Of a stretch of 64,000 nucleotides of DNA, positions 35,830-45,252 are shown piece by piece. Position 1 is the stretch's first letter; every line of letters starts with the position of its first letter. The position numbers and the translations under genes were made by a program. The DNA is from Bacillus sp. OK048 (GTDB lineage Bacteria; Bacillota; Bacilli; Bacillales; Cytobacillaceae): NCBI RefSeq assembly GCF_900103525.1, contig NZ_FNHN01000009.1:62001-126000 (forward strand), written 5' to 3'. The notes below the pieces were generated by a model. The model saw only the letters and a program-made list of their open reading frames with translations. It made no database searches and had not been told where the DNA came from.

Positions 35830-35843
35830 TGTTAGCGCTTTCA
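35830..35843. promoter_or_regulatory. cre-like box before the truncated sugar-binding protein gene
   Basis: TGTTAGCGCTTTCA fits the cre consensus TGWAANCGNTNWCA with one mismatch, 67 bases before the ATG. Confidence 0.55.
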
Positions 35844-35909
35844 GATGGTATAAACCGCTATTCGATGAACATGTAGGAATTAATTTAATTTTAAAAGGAG
35901 GAAATTTTA

Positions 35910-36530
35910 GTGAAAAAGGTTTGGAGATTATTTTCTTTATTAATGATAGCGATATTGTTAACTGGTATGTTAGCAGCATGTGGTAGTGGTAAAACGGGTG
36001 GAAGCAGCAAAGTGAGTGTAGGTATTGTTCTACCGACAAAAGATGAGCCAAGATGGGTACAGGATGAGCAACGGTTCAAAGCTGCACTAGCTGATTCTAA
36101 ATACACGACTGAAATCTTATTTAGCCAAGGTTCTTCTGCGAAGGAAAAAGAAAACGTAGAAACACTACTTAACAAAGGAATTAAAGTATTAATTATTGCT
36201 CCTCACGATGGTGCAGCAGCTGGTGCAGCAGTTGAAGCAGCGAAAAAAGAAGGAGTAACCGTTATTTCCTATGACCGTTTGATTACTGAAACGGATGCTG
36301 TTGATTATTATGTAACATTTGATAGTGTGGCAGTAGGTGCTGCTCAAGGCCAATATTTAATTGATAATGCCAAAGGTAAAAACGTTCCGTTATACCTTTA
36401 TGCAGGTGCTGCTTCTGATAATAATGCATTTTTATTCTTCGAAGGTGCTTGGAAAGTGCTTCAACCTAAAATTGCAAACGGTACTTTTGTAATAGCTAAC
36501 TCTAGTAGGAGAATGATATCTAGCGCTTGA
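35910..36530 (+). pseudogene. Truncated sugar ABC substrate-binding lipoprotein (XylF/RbsB-like)
   Basis: The first 195 or so residues are a normal periplasmic-binding-protein lipoprotein: signal peptide ending MLAAC (Cys24), VSVGIVLPTKDEPRWVQDEQ, VLIIAPHDGAAAGAAVE and ISYDRLI, as in xylose- or multiple-sugar-binding proteins of the ChvE/XylF type. After GTFVIANSS the frame ends in the unrelated tail RRMISSA. Full-length relatives run to about 350 residues, so lobe 2 is missing. The ATPase and permease genes that should follow are absent. GGAGGAAATTTTA precedes the ATG and a cre-like box remains upstream. A deletion has probably removed the rest of the operon. Confidence 0.75.
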
Positions 36531-36585
36531 TACTTTTTAGTGGTTGAATATGGATAGGCATAAGTAGATTACGGGAGGTTTTTTC

Positions 36586-37602
36586 ATGATAAAAACGATA
36601 GTTATTGGTTTTGGTGCTGCTGCAAAGGTGTTTCACTTACCGCACTTAGTTCATTCTGATAAATATGAAGTGGTGGGAGTTGTTTCAAGATCTAAAGCAT
36701 CCAAAGAACATAGCGATGTAAGTCATATACCGGTGTATGAAACGTTAGAAGAGGCACTTTCACTTAGTGATGCAACGTTGTATATTATTACAACCCCTTC
36801 TGATAGGCATTATGACATGTTGAAACAATGTATTCTTGCAGGAAAAGATGTGCTTGTCGAAAAGCCAGCGTTTTTAACAGTTGAAGAAGGAAAAGAATTA
36901 ATTCAGCTTAACCAAAATAGTGAGTCTGTCGTGACTGTACACCAAAATCGTCGCTGGGATGGAGACTTTTTATTCATACAAAAACTTCTCCATGAAGAAA
37001 CGTTAGGAGACTGGAAAGTCCTTGAATCACGTTTTGATCGATTCCGACCAGTTATTTGTAATCGATGGAGAGAACAACCAGGTGCGGGTTCTGGTATTCT
37101 CTATGATTTAGGTTCCCACTTAATTGATCAAGTACTTGTGTTATTTGGTGAACCAGATACAATCTATGCAGAGGTAATGACACAACGAGAGAACGGTCAA
37201 ACGGATGATGGCTTTTTCATTGTGTTCCACTATGGAGAAAAACGCGTCTATTTACGCTCAAGTTCCTTCATTAATTCGACTTATCCTCGTTTTGAAGTGC
37301 ACGGATTAAAAGGTAGTTTCGTAAAATATGGACTAGACAAACAAGAACTTCAACTAATAGACGGTACTTACTATCAAGGAAAAGAAAAAGAGGTTGGAAC
37401 CATCTATATAGAAGATACGAAAAACGTTACGATCGAGCCCGGAGGTTATAACCACTTTTTTTCATTGCTTGCAGATGGCTTAAGGAGTAGGAAGCCGGTT
37501 GTTTCTTTGGAAGAAGCCCTTAAAGTGACACGATTTATTGAGTTGGCTCGTATTTCTTCAGATGAAGGAAGAATGTTAAAAAAAGAAGAATGGATGGGTT
37601 AA
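36586..37602 (+). CDS. Gfo/Idh/MocA-family NAD(P)-dependent oxidoreductase
   Basis: A 338-residue sugar- or inositol-type dehydrogenase. The N-terminal Rossmann fold has VIGFGAAAKVFHLPHL (residues 5-20) and the conserved EKP block VLVEKPAFLT near residue 90; the C-terminal domain has the catalytic-region motifs HQNRRWDGDF and GSGILYDLGSHLIDQ. Layout is like YvaA/IolW-type enzymes, which reduce or oxidise cyclitols or sugars; the substrate is not evident. CGGGAGGTTTTTTC precedes the ATG. It follows the truncated sugar-binding gene and may have been part of the same sugar-use operon before the deletion. Confidence 0.88.
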   Translation: MIKTIVIGFGAAAKVFHLPHLVHSDKYEVVGVVSRSKASKEHSDVSHIPVYETLEEALSLSDATLYIITTPSDRHYDMLKQCILAGKDVLVEKPAFLTVEEGKELIQLNQNSESVVTVHQNRRWDGDFLFIQKLLHEETLGDWKVLESRFDRFRPVICNRWREQPGAGSGILYDLGSHLIDQVLVLFGEPDTIYAEVMTQRENGQTDDGFFIVFHYGEKRVYLRSSSFINSTYPRFEVHGLKGSFVKYGLDKQELQLIDGTYYQGKEKEVGTIYIEDTKNVTIEPGGYNHFFSLLADGLRSRKPVVSLEEALKVTRFIELARISSDEGRMLKKEEWMG

Positions 37603-37694
37603 AAACCTAGGGATTTCTCTTGCTCTTAACTTGGTTAGTATGTCTTTTTCGATTTTGACATCTGATGGTGTTAAATAAACCCTTTGTTTTAATA

Positions 37695-37727
37695 AAACTC
37701 CCCTCTCTAATATTGAATGGGGAGTTT
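37695..37727 (+). terminator. Probable terminator after the oxidoreductase gene
   Basis: AAACTCCCC and GGGGAGTTT are exact inverted repeats with a 15-base loop; only three Ts follow. Confidence 0.5.
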
Positions 37728-37794
37728 CAGTCAATTAGGGGCACTTAGATAGCAGAAATTAAACATATGATTAAAAAATTTGGGGGAATCTAAC

Positions 37795-37848
37795 ATGATA
37801 AAGAGCAGTAAAAAGGAGTTGTCTCTAGAACAACGTGAAATTATTTGA
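37795..37848 (+). pseudogene. N-terminal scrap of a DUF4256-like gene
   Basis: An ATG behind GGGGGAATCTAAC opens 17 codons, KKELSLEQREII then TGA. The phrase resembles the start of DUF4256 proteins. Nothing of the family follows, so this is a remnant at most. Confidence 0.35.
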
Positions 37849-37915
37849 GTTGAGCATTGGTAGGAGACAATGGCCCTACTCATACTAGAGAACAATTTAC
37901 CTAGGAGTGGTGAAA

Positions 37916-39118
37916 ATGGCACGTGTTTTATTTGTTAATGCTGGATCAGAAGGACATGTGAATCCAACAATTGGAGTGGTGCAAGAGCTTATTTCGCGCG
38001 GCGAAGAGGTCGTGTACTTTACGATAGAAGATTTTCGAGAGAAAATTGAGAAGACGGGGGCTACTGTACGAACATTAGACGGCCATAAATTTATAAGAGC
38101 CTTTATCTCGGGTGGGAGAAATTATTTACTAGAAAGAATTAATGGTCTATTACATACGGCAGATATTGTCATACCTAGCGTGCTCGAACAGATTGAAGGA
38201 GAACATTTTGATTACATCATTCATGATTCCATGTTTGGTTGTGGACATTTACTTGCTCAAATCCTTAAGCTTCCGGCAATCTGTTCTTGTACTTCCTTTG
38301 TGCAGACAGAGGAATCATTCAATATAATGTTCGAACAGCTTTCTAAAAACATTCCTACAGAAGTCCTTAAAGAAATAAACGATGAATATCAAAGTCTGAC
38401 GGCAAGGTGTGCAGAAAAATATGATGTCAAGATCCCTTCTCATTACGAAGTTTTTTGTAATCCTGCGCCACTTACAATCGTTTATACAACTAGGGATTTT
38501 CAACCTTTTGAAGAAGCATTCGACCAAACTTATAAATTTATTGGTCCATCCATCTCTACACGATTCATTCAAGAAAACTTTGACCTTACAGCAATCAAGG
38601 GAAAGAGACCGATTTATATTTCATTGGGTACGGTCTTTAACCAGGCTATTGATTTTTATAAGCTTTGTTTTAAGGCATTTGGGAACACTGATCATACCGT
38701 TGTCATGTCTATTGGGGAAAAAGCTAAAATATCCGATCTGGGGGAGATTCCAAAAAATTTCATTGTTAAAAATTATGTTCCACAAACCGAGGTGCTGAAG
38801 TACACTAAATTGTTTATCACACATGGTGGAATGAATAGTACCCATGAAGGTCTCTATTACGGGGTTCCGCTCATAGTTATCCCTCAAAGCGCAGATCAGC
38901 CAGTTATTGCCGGTCAAGTTGCCAATTTTGGAGCTGGAATTCAATTACAAATGGAGAGCTTGACGGTGAACCAGCTTCGGAAAGCCGCAGACCATGTGTT
39001 AAACCAACCATCCATCCATAAAGCTGTAGCAAAAATGAAGGAATCGCTGCAAAAATCAGGGGGATATCAACAAGCTGTTGATGAGATTTTTAAATTTAAA
39101 AGTCAATATGATATCTAA
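37916..39118 (+). CDS. Macrolide-type (MGT/YjiC) UDP-glycosyltransferase
   Basis: A 400-residue GT-B enzyme of family GT1. The N-terminal lobe has NAGSEGHVNPTIGVVQEL, the acceptor-side motif of YjiC/MGT enzymes; the C-terminal lobe has SLGTVFN, NYVPQTEVLKY and the sugar-nucleotide motif THGGMNSTHEGLYYGVPLIV followed by QSADQP. It moves a sugar from a nucleotide donor to a small hydrophobic acceptor, in the family often to inactivate macrolides or flavonoids. I choose ATG 37916, eight bases after TAGGAG. It stands alone. Confidence 0.9.
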   Translation: MARVLFVNAGSEGHVNPTIGVVQELISRGEEVVYFTIEDFREKIEKTGATVRTLDGHKFIRAFISGGRNYLLERINGLLHTADIVIPSVLEQIEGEHFDYIIHDSMFGCGHLLAQILKLPAICSCTSFVQTEESFNIMFEQLSKNIPTEVLKEINDEYQSLTARCAEKYDVKIPSHYEVFCNPAPLTIVYTTRDFQPFEEAFDQTYKFIGPSISTRFIQENFDLTAIKGKRPIYISLGTVFNQAIDFYKLCFKAFGNTDHTVVMSIGEKAKISDLGEIPKNFIVKNYVPQTEVLKYTKLFITHGGMNSTHEGLYYGVPLIVIPQSADQPVIAGQVANFGAGIQLQMESLTVNQLRKAADHVLNQPSIHKAVAKMKESLQKSGGYQQAVDEIFKFKSQYDI

Positions 39119-39239
39119 ATATAAAAATTCCCCAGCTGCAAAGTTGATATGGTGCTTACTACATCCGAGGGTTCCTTGTTTAATAGTAAGCCGCGTTTTG
39201 TTCTTGACAATCATCAAGGTATAAAAGTGAGGGCTGTTT

Positions 39240-40541
39240 ATGAGTAGTATTACATCATATCTTGATCAGTATGGATATGTATTGTTATTTATCGTGCTTA
39301 CTCTTGAGCTGTTAGCACTCCCGTTACCGGGTGAGCTCATTATGAGTTACACTGGGTTTCTTGTCTACCAAGGACATCAGGGATGGTTTATCAGTATTAT
39401 CGTTGCTGGGTTGGGTAGTTCATTTGGAATGACCATTGCTTATTGGATAGGAAAAAAATATGGTACTGTTTTTTTTGAAAAATACGGCAGGAAGTTCCAT
39501 TTAGGCCCGGATCGATTGGAAAACACCTCTAAATGGTTTAGTAAGTATGGGAATAAATTGCTAATTATTGCTTATTTTATCCCTGGAATAAGACACTTCA
39601 CGGGCTATTTTTCAGGGATTACGAATCTCAAATTTCGTACCTTCGCTCTATATGCCTATAGTGGCGCATTTATTTGGGTAGCCACTTTTATTTCACTGGG
39701 TAAAGTACTAGGACCAAAATGGGAACATTTCCATGCTTCAATAAAAAAATATCTTTTAATTGGCATCATTATCGCTTTAATCATCTTGGTCCTTGTTTAT
39801 GTATACCGTAGAAAGAAAGATCAAATTAAAGATGCAGCCATTTTATGGATTAACAAAATGATGAAATTATTAAAGTCAAGAAGACGAACAGGGATATTAA
39901 TTGTGTGCACCGTTGTTATCACACTTGTATTTAGTGTCCTAATGATTGAAATCATTCAAAGTTTGTTAACAAATGAGTTTCAAGAATTCGATAAAACGAT
40001 GACCTTTTTGGTTCCGTCTACTTTTGGTTACGAGTGGATTCCTTTCATGCAGGCTTTCTCTTTTCTAGGGACGTCTAAAGTCCTTTTTTGCTTATGTGTT
40101 TTTACATTAATATGGATATTATGGAAGGGTAGAAATAAGGTTCTTGAAACATTTACATGGCTGCTTATTGTTTCAGGTGGAGAATTATTTGAAGAAAGTT
40201 TAAGAAGTCTATTTCATAGATTGGCACCTATTAATCAAACTTCGGCGCAGGACTTGTTTTTCAATAACTTTCCAAGTGAACAGTCATTAATGGCACTTGT
40301 CATTTATGGTTTTGCCACTTTTATTTTTGTGCGATATACCGGTAAAGCACGATTTCATACAGCAGCAGTTACTGGAGCCCTTCTTTTATTACTTTTCATA
40401 GCGGTTAGCCGTATCTTTTTTAATGTTCAATACCCTAGTGATATTGTGGCAGGATATATATTTGGTGGAGTGTGGTTAAGTTTAAATATCCTTGTATTAG
40501 AGATTTTTCGTTTACTGCGAAAGGTCCATATTGAAGTTTAG
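39240..40541 (+). CDS. DedA-PAP2 fusion membrane protein with degenerate PAP2 site
   Basis: A 433-residue membrane protein. Residues about 1-200 form a DedA (SNARE-associated) domain with ELLALPLPGELIM, GLGSSFGMTIAYWIGKKYG and FIPGIRHFTGYFSG. Residues about 215-430 form a PAP2-type phosphatase domain, but the active site is altered: the PSGH motif reads PSEQ (in NNFPSEQSLMAL), and the third motif SRxxxxxHxxxD reads SRIFFNVQYPSD with Gln for the nucleophilic His. The first motif is also weak (ESLRSLFHRLAP). The domain is therefore unlikely to hydrolyse phosphate esters by the usual mechanism. The DedA part may act as a lipid scramblase or flippase. The start codon at 39240 is an ATG overlapping TTTATG; the site upstream is GTGAGGG. 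Confidence 0.85.
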   Translation: MSSITSYLDQYGYVLLFIVLTLELLALPLPGELIMSYTGFLVYQGHQGWFISIIVAGLGSSFGMTIAYWIGKKYGTVFFEKYGRKFHLGPDRLENTSKWFSKYGNKLLIIAYFIPGIRHFTGYFSGITNLKFRTFALYAYSGAFIWVATFISLGKVLGPKWEHFHASIKKYLLIGIIIALIILVLVYVYRRKKDQIKDAAILWINKMMKLLKSRRRTGILIVCTVVITLVFSVLMIEIIQSLLTNEFQEFDKTMTFLVPSTFGYEWIPFMQAFSFLGTSKVLFCLCVFTLIWILWKGRNKVLETFTWLLIVSGGELFEESLRSLFHRLAPINQTSAQDLFFNNFPSEQSLMALVIYGFATFIFVRYTGKARFHTAAVTGALLLLLFIAVSRIFFNVQYPSDIVAGYIFGGVWLSLNILVLEIFRLLRKVHIEV

Positions 40542-40577
40542 ACTAATTAATACGCTTAAGTACATTTCATTCATCAT

Positions 40578-40637
40578 AAAATATAAAACCCAAGAAGGAT
40601 TTGCTCGAAAAACCAATCCTTTTTGGGTTTTATATTT
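40578..40637 (+). terminator. Terminator of the DedA-PAP2 gene
   Basis: A 23-base-pair stem (AAATATAAAACCCAA.. with ..TTGGGTTTTATATTT, one mismatch) encloses a 14-base loop. It can act in both directions. Confidence 0.85.
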
Positions 40638-41558
<921 letters not shown>

Positions 41559-41712
41559 CTTTCTTTGCATGAAAACAGAGAAAAGTACTTTTTTGCAGTA
41601 GAAGTTGGAAGGATATTTAAAAAAGATTCAGGGGAAGTTTCCTATATTTTGATTAATATCCTTTTTTCTAAATGATAAAATTAAAGTGAGACAAGAGGTC
41701 AGGGGGATGAGT

Positions 41713-42366
41713 ATGAAAAAATTTTTAGCTATCTTTTTAGCATTAGTTGTGTTGGGTATTGGGGCTAATTTTATGATCGATCAATTTAGAGCTACCCCAC
41801 CTTCTACTACGATAACTGTGGGAGACAAAAAGGTTTCAGTTGCACAAGGTTCGTATTGTTGGCGAGGATTTTTGAATGCTAAGTGTGTCGATATGATCTC
41901 TCCTCCAGAAATTATTAAACATCAAGGTATTAAACCTACCATTGTATCCCCTGAAGCCGAATTGAAAATAGATTTTAAAAACAAACCTAATCGTACAATT
42001 GAAGCAAATATATGGATTAATAATGGAGAAACAGAAGCTGTCCCATTAAATGATAACATTTTGATCGCACCAAAAGATAAAGGTGTTTATGTATATGATA
42101 TTTTCGCCAAATGGGAAAAAGGCGATTCAAGCTATGTTTTTGTCATTGAAGTTAAGACCAAAGAAGAGGATTCAAAAACATTACCTCCATTTAAGTTGAC
42201 CTCTAATGAAGAAAAGGCTTATGAAAATTTTCAAAATGATTTTAATCTAACACATCTAAATGGATTAGAACCTATTAGTATTGCTAAATTATATGTTAAA
42301 GCAGGCTTCGAAAGAAAATACGCTGTTCAATATGCTTTATATACTGATAGGGTGAGAGAATCATGA
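41713..42366 (+). CDS. Membrane-anchored extracytoplasmic protein, unknown
   Basis: A 217-residue protein with one N-terminal helix (residues 3-22), probably an uncleaved anchor, and an outer domain. The domain begins TTITVGDKKVSVAQGSYCWRG and holds two cysteines about 12 residues apart (GSYCW, AKCVD) that could form a disulfide, perhaps through BdbCD. The rest is beta-rich (EANIWINNGETEAVPLNDN, KGVYVYDIFAKW). I choose ATG 41713, six bases after AGGGGG. Its last bases overlap the start of a 55-residue membrane protein gene (ATGA). Family not recognised. Confidence 0.75.
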   Translation: MKKFLAIFLALVVLGIGANFMIDQFRATPPSTTITVGDKKVSVAQGSYCWRGFLNAKCVDMISPPEIIKHQGIKPTIVSPEAELKIDFKNKPNRTIEANIWINNGETEAVPLNDNILIAPKDKGVYVYDIFAKWEKGDSSYVFVIEVKTKEEDSKTLPPFKLTSNEEKAYENFQNDFNLTHLNGLEPISIAKLYVKAGFERKYAVQYALYTDRVRES

Positions 42367-42530
42367 AGAATTGGCTGTATACATTATATTTATTTGTGCT
42401 TGGAGTAATATCTTTTATTACAGGTGAAGTTGTTACTTTTATTATGCTGGGTGTCATCTTAATTAGTCTTAATAATATCCATTCTACATTAAAGGAGATA
42501 TTAAAAGTAAATAAAGAAAAAAATAACTAA
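42363..42530 (+). CDS. 55-residue membrane protein coupled to the upstream gene
   Basis: ATG 42363 overlaps the stop codon of the preceding gene (ATGA) and opens a 55-residue frame: two short hydrophobic stretches (WLYTLYLFVLGVISFI and VVTFIMLGVILISL) followed by a Lys-rich tail. The overlap and the hydrophobic pattern make it a real small gene. It probably works with the upstream anchored protein in the membrane. Function unknown. Confidence 0.7.
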   Translation: MKNWLYTLYLFVLGVISFITGEVVTFIMLGVILISLNNIHSTLKEILKVNKEKNN

Positions 42531-42826
42531 TGGATGCATGAATTGTAATGCAATTTAAGAATACCTGAAAAGATGATTAGTATTAAAGGGTAAAGACTTG
42601 CCCATTTCAAGGATTAGGCGGTAAACAAATTTTTAGTTTCAAATCGGAATCTATGAGGTAGGCCGACAAAATTGGCAGCTAGAACGTAATCAAGTGGTTA
42701 TTTATAGGGGGCTTTCCAAATGTTTTGCGACCTTTTGGAGACCTTTATTTCCTAGCTATTTCGAGGGGTTGAAGAGAATAAAACTACATTTTACCTCACA
42801 ATAAAATGTGTTGTCAATAAGAAAAT

Positions 42827-42855
42827 TTGTGATATTTTCAAAAAAATGTTATAAT
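42827..42855 (+). promoter_or_regulatory. Sigma-A type promoter of the 43062 gene
   Basis: TTGTGA (42827) and a perfect TATAAT (42850) are separated by 17 bases. An inverted repeat ACATTTTA/TAAAATGT at 42786-42809 lies just upstream and could bind a regulator. The leader to the ATG is about 200 bases and AT-rich. From 42531 to 42785 nothing is recognised. Confidence 0.65.
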
Positions 42856-43061
42856 TGTCTTACTATTGTTTTTTCAATCGTATTCCGAATTCCGCTGTAT
42901 TGTTTGTAGAAAGAATTATGGATGCGTTTTTTTAATATCCTTTTTAAACCGCAGAAAAATTCAAACAGTTCTGTGAGCTTTAAAGGAAGTTAGTTGAATA
43001 AAATTATCAATTTACTATCTAATAGTAACCGAGTTTTTATTCTATAAGGAGGACTAGAAAA

Positions 43062-43916
43062 ATGAATCTAATCAATAAGAAAGTTACACACAAGCGTTTT
43101 GGGATGGGTAGTATAGTTAATCATAATGATTCTAGTATCGAAATCAATTTCGGATCGGAAGCTAAAAAGTTTGTTTTCCCAGATGTATTTGGAAAGCACT
43201 TAAAACTACATGATAAAAATGTTGCTAATTCACTTGAGAAAATTATACAAAAGATAGAAATGGAACGACAAGAGGAAGAATGGAAGAAGGAAGAGGAAAA
43301 AAAACTACAACAAAAAAATCACGAACTTCGCTTGGAACATGAAAAACTTATGAAAAATCATAAACTTCATCCCGAATCACAATTGGTTTTTTGGTGTGAT
43401 ACAGAAGAACAGAATCGTTCCTTTTCAGAATGGAAGGTTTTTTCAGGTGTAATAAAAAGTGGTAATAATAAGGGTAAGCCAAACAAGCCCATCCGCTTGC
43501 ACCAAAATAGCGCTGTCCTGTTAACCGCAATAGATTCCAGCAAGCCTGAAAAAGACAGACGTATCTTAGGTGTCTATATGGTGAATGAAGATTTTATCGG
43601 TAAGCTTTGTGAAGATGGATATATTCCTGCTCATTCAACATACAAACTTCAACTTACAGAACAGGAATCGGATCAGATGCTCATGTGGAAATATTATGTA
43701 AATGAAAAATCCCCCCACAAAATGACATGGAACACAGGTAAATACCGTTATTTTGATAATATATGGATGGCTCAAATTTTGCTTGATATCGTTTCGTTGA
43801 AAAGTGACCCAGTGGAAAAAGAGCTGGCACAACAATTTTTTGAACATTTTTGTAAAATGAATCAAATAACAGGTCAAGAGTTACCAAAGCCTAATGGCGC
43901 ATTAATGCGTATATAG
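43062..43916 (+). CDS. Protein with UvrD-tail-like SH3 fold and coiled coil, unknown function
   Basis: A 284-residue soluble protein. Residues about 1-50 (KKVTHKRFGMGSIVNHNDSS then IEINFGSEAKKFVFP) have the VxHxxFGxGxI pattern of small SH3/Tudor-like beta-barrels seen at the C-terminus of UvrD/PcrA helicases and in CarD-like proteins. Residues about 55-105 are a highly charged coiled coil (MERQEEEWKKEEEKKLQQKN). The C-terminal 180 residues form an unrecognised domain with WCDTEEQNRSFSEW and NTGKYRYFDNIW. The layout suggests a nucleic-acid-associated or polymerase-associated role, but that is inference. ATAAGGAGGACTAGAAAA precedes the ATG. Confidence 0.75.
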   Translation: MNLINKKVTHKRFGMGSIVNHNDSSIEINFGSEAKKFVFPDVFGKHLKLHDKNVANSLEKIIQKIEMERQEEEWKKEEEKKLQQKNHELRLEHEKLMKNHKLHPESQLVFWCDTEEQNRSFSEWKVFSGVIKSGNNKGKPNKPIRLHQNSAVLLTAIDSSKPEKDRRILGVYMVNEDFIGKLCEDGYIPAHSTYKLQLTEQESDQMLMWKYYVNEKSPHKMTWNTGKYRYFDNIWMAQILLDIVSLKSDPVEKELAQQFFEHFCKMNQITGQELPKPNGALMRI

Positions 43917-44035
43917 ACGTTAGCCAAAAGATAATTAGAATGACAGGGGAATGACACATTTTTCCCACCCATTACTAATGGCGAACCGAGCCTGGCCATT
44001 GTGAAGCGGTCTTGTTGTTGGAGTTGATATAATAG

Positions 44036-44079
44036 AAAAGCAGTTGATATAGAGAAAATCTATACCATCTGCTTTTTTG
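44036..44079 (+). terminator. Terminator after the SH3/coiled-coil gene
   Basis: AAAAGCAG/CTGCTTTT outer and TATAGA/TCTATA inner arms with a T-run. The gap from there to 44272 holds only the dus leader. Confidence 0.75.
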
Positions 44080-44272
44080 TTTATAAAAAATACCATTCAG
44101 GACCGATTTTCGGTTAAAATAAAAATTATTGATTTTCAATGTCCAAATGTACTTGTGTTTGATTATAAGTAAGTAAGCATGATATAAGTGTAAAAGAAGA
44201 GGAATATTTGGCTTTATATTTTTTGACCGAGAGTTTGAAGTTGTATCCATAGTGAGAGGATTTGGGTTTGAA

Positions 44273-45226
44273 ATGATAGATAATTTTTGGCGTGATTTAC
44301 CACGACCATTTTTTGTACTGGCACCGATGGAAGATGTGACAGATCTTGTTTTTCGTCACGTAGTAAGTGCAGCCGGTCGGCCGGATGTATTTTTCACAGA
44401 GTTTACAAATTCGGATAGCTATTGTCATCCAGAGGGCATGAAAAGTGTGCGTGGCCGTTTGACTTTTACAGAAGATGAACAGCCAATGGTGGCACATATT
44501 TGGGGAGATAATCCCGAATATTTTCGTCAAATGAGTATTGGTATGGCAGAGCTAGGATTTAAAGGCATCGATATTAATATGGGCTGCCCTGTACCGAATG
44601 TGGCATCGAGAGGGAAGGGTAGTGGCCTTATTCTGCGTCCAGACGTTGCGGCAGAACTTATTCAAGCAGCAAAAGCAGGCGGACTGCCTGTCAGTGTGAA
44701 AACACGACTAGGCGATAAGGAGGTTCAGGAGTGGGAGGAGTGGCTAACGCATATTTTAAAACAGGATATTGCGAACCTTTCTATTCATTTACGTACGAGA
44801 AAGGAAATGAGCCAAGTAGATGCGCATTGGGAGCTAATTCCAGAGATTAAAAAATTACGTGACCGTATCGCACCCAATACGCTGCTAACAATCAATGGCG
44901 ACATTCCTGACCGTCAAACGGGGCTGCAGCTAGCGGAACAATATGGTATTGATGGTGTTATGATCGGGCGAGGTATTTTTAAAAATCCTTTTGCTTTTGA
45001 AAAAGAGCCGAAAGAGCATAGCAGTAAAGAATACCTTGATCTTTTAAGACTGCAGCTTGATCTTCAAGATCAATATGCGGACGTACTGCCACGTTCAATC
45101 ACAGGGCTTCATCGCTTTTTCAAAATTTATGTTAAAGGGTTCCCTGGAGCTGCTGAATTAAGAAATCAATTGATGAACACGAAATCAACAGATGAAGTGC
45201 GAGCATTGCTTGATGATGAAAACTAA
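44273..45226 (+). CDS. tRNA-dihydrouridine synthase
   Basis: A 317-residue flavin enzyme that reduces uridine to dihydrouridine in tRNA D-loops. The TIM barrel shows [17 protein letters not shown] at the N-terminus, the catalytic-cysteine motif [13 protein letters not shown] near residue 102, VSVKTRLGD (FMN phosphate side), LTINGDI and the flavin-binding [13 protein letters not shown]. The C-terminal helical domain is present ([14 protein letters not shown]). I choose ATG 44273 because homologues start at this point ([14 protein letters not shown]); the site GAGAGG is 14 bases upstream, so translation may be modest. The ddh gene follows after 26 bases. Confidence 0.92.
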   Translation: MIDNFWRDLPRPFFVLAPMEDVTDLVFRHVVSAAGRPDVFFTEFTNSDSYCHPEGMKSVRGRLTFTEDEQPMVAHIWGDNPEYFRQMSIGMAELGFKGIDINMGCPVPNVASRGKGSGLILRPDVAAELIQAAKAGGLPVSVKTRLGDKEVQEWEEWLTHILKQDIANLSIHLRTRKEMSQVDAHWELIPEIKKLRDRIAPNTLLTINGDIPDRQTGLQLAEQYGIDGVMIGRGIFKNPFAFEKEPKEHSSKEYLDLLRLQLDLQDQYADVLPRSITGLHRFFKIYVKGFPGAAELRNQLMNTKSTDEVRALLDDEN

Positions 45227-45252
45227 CAAAAGATAGAAATGGGGACAGAGTA

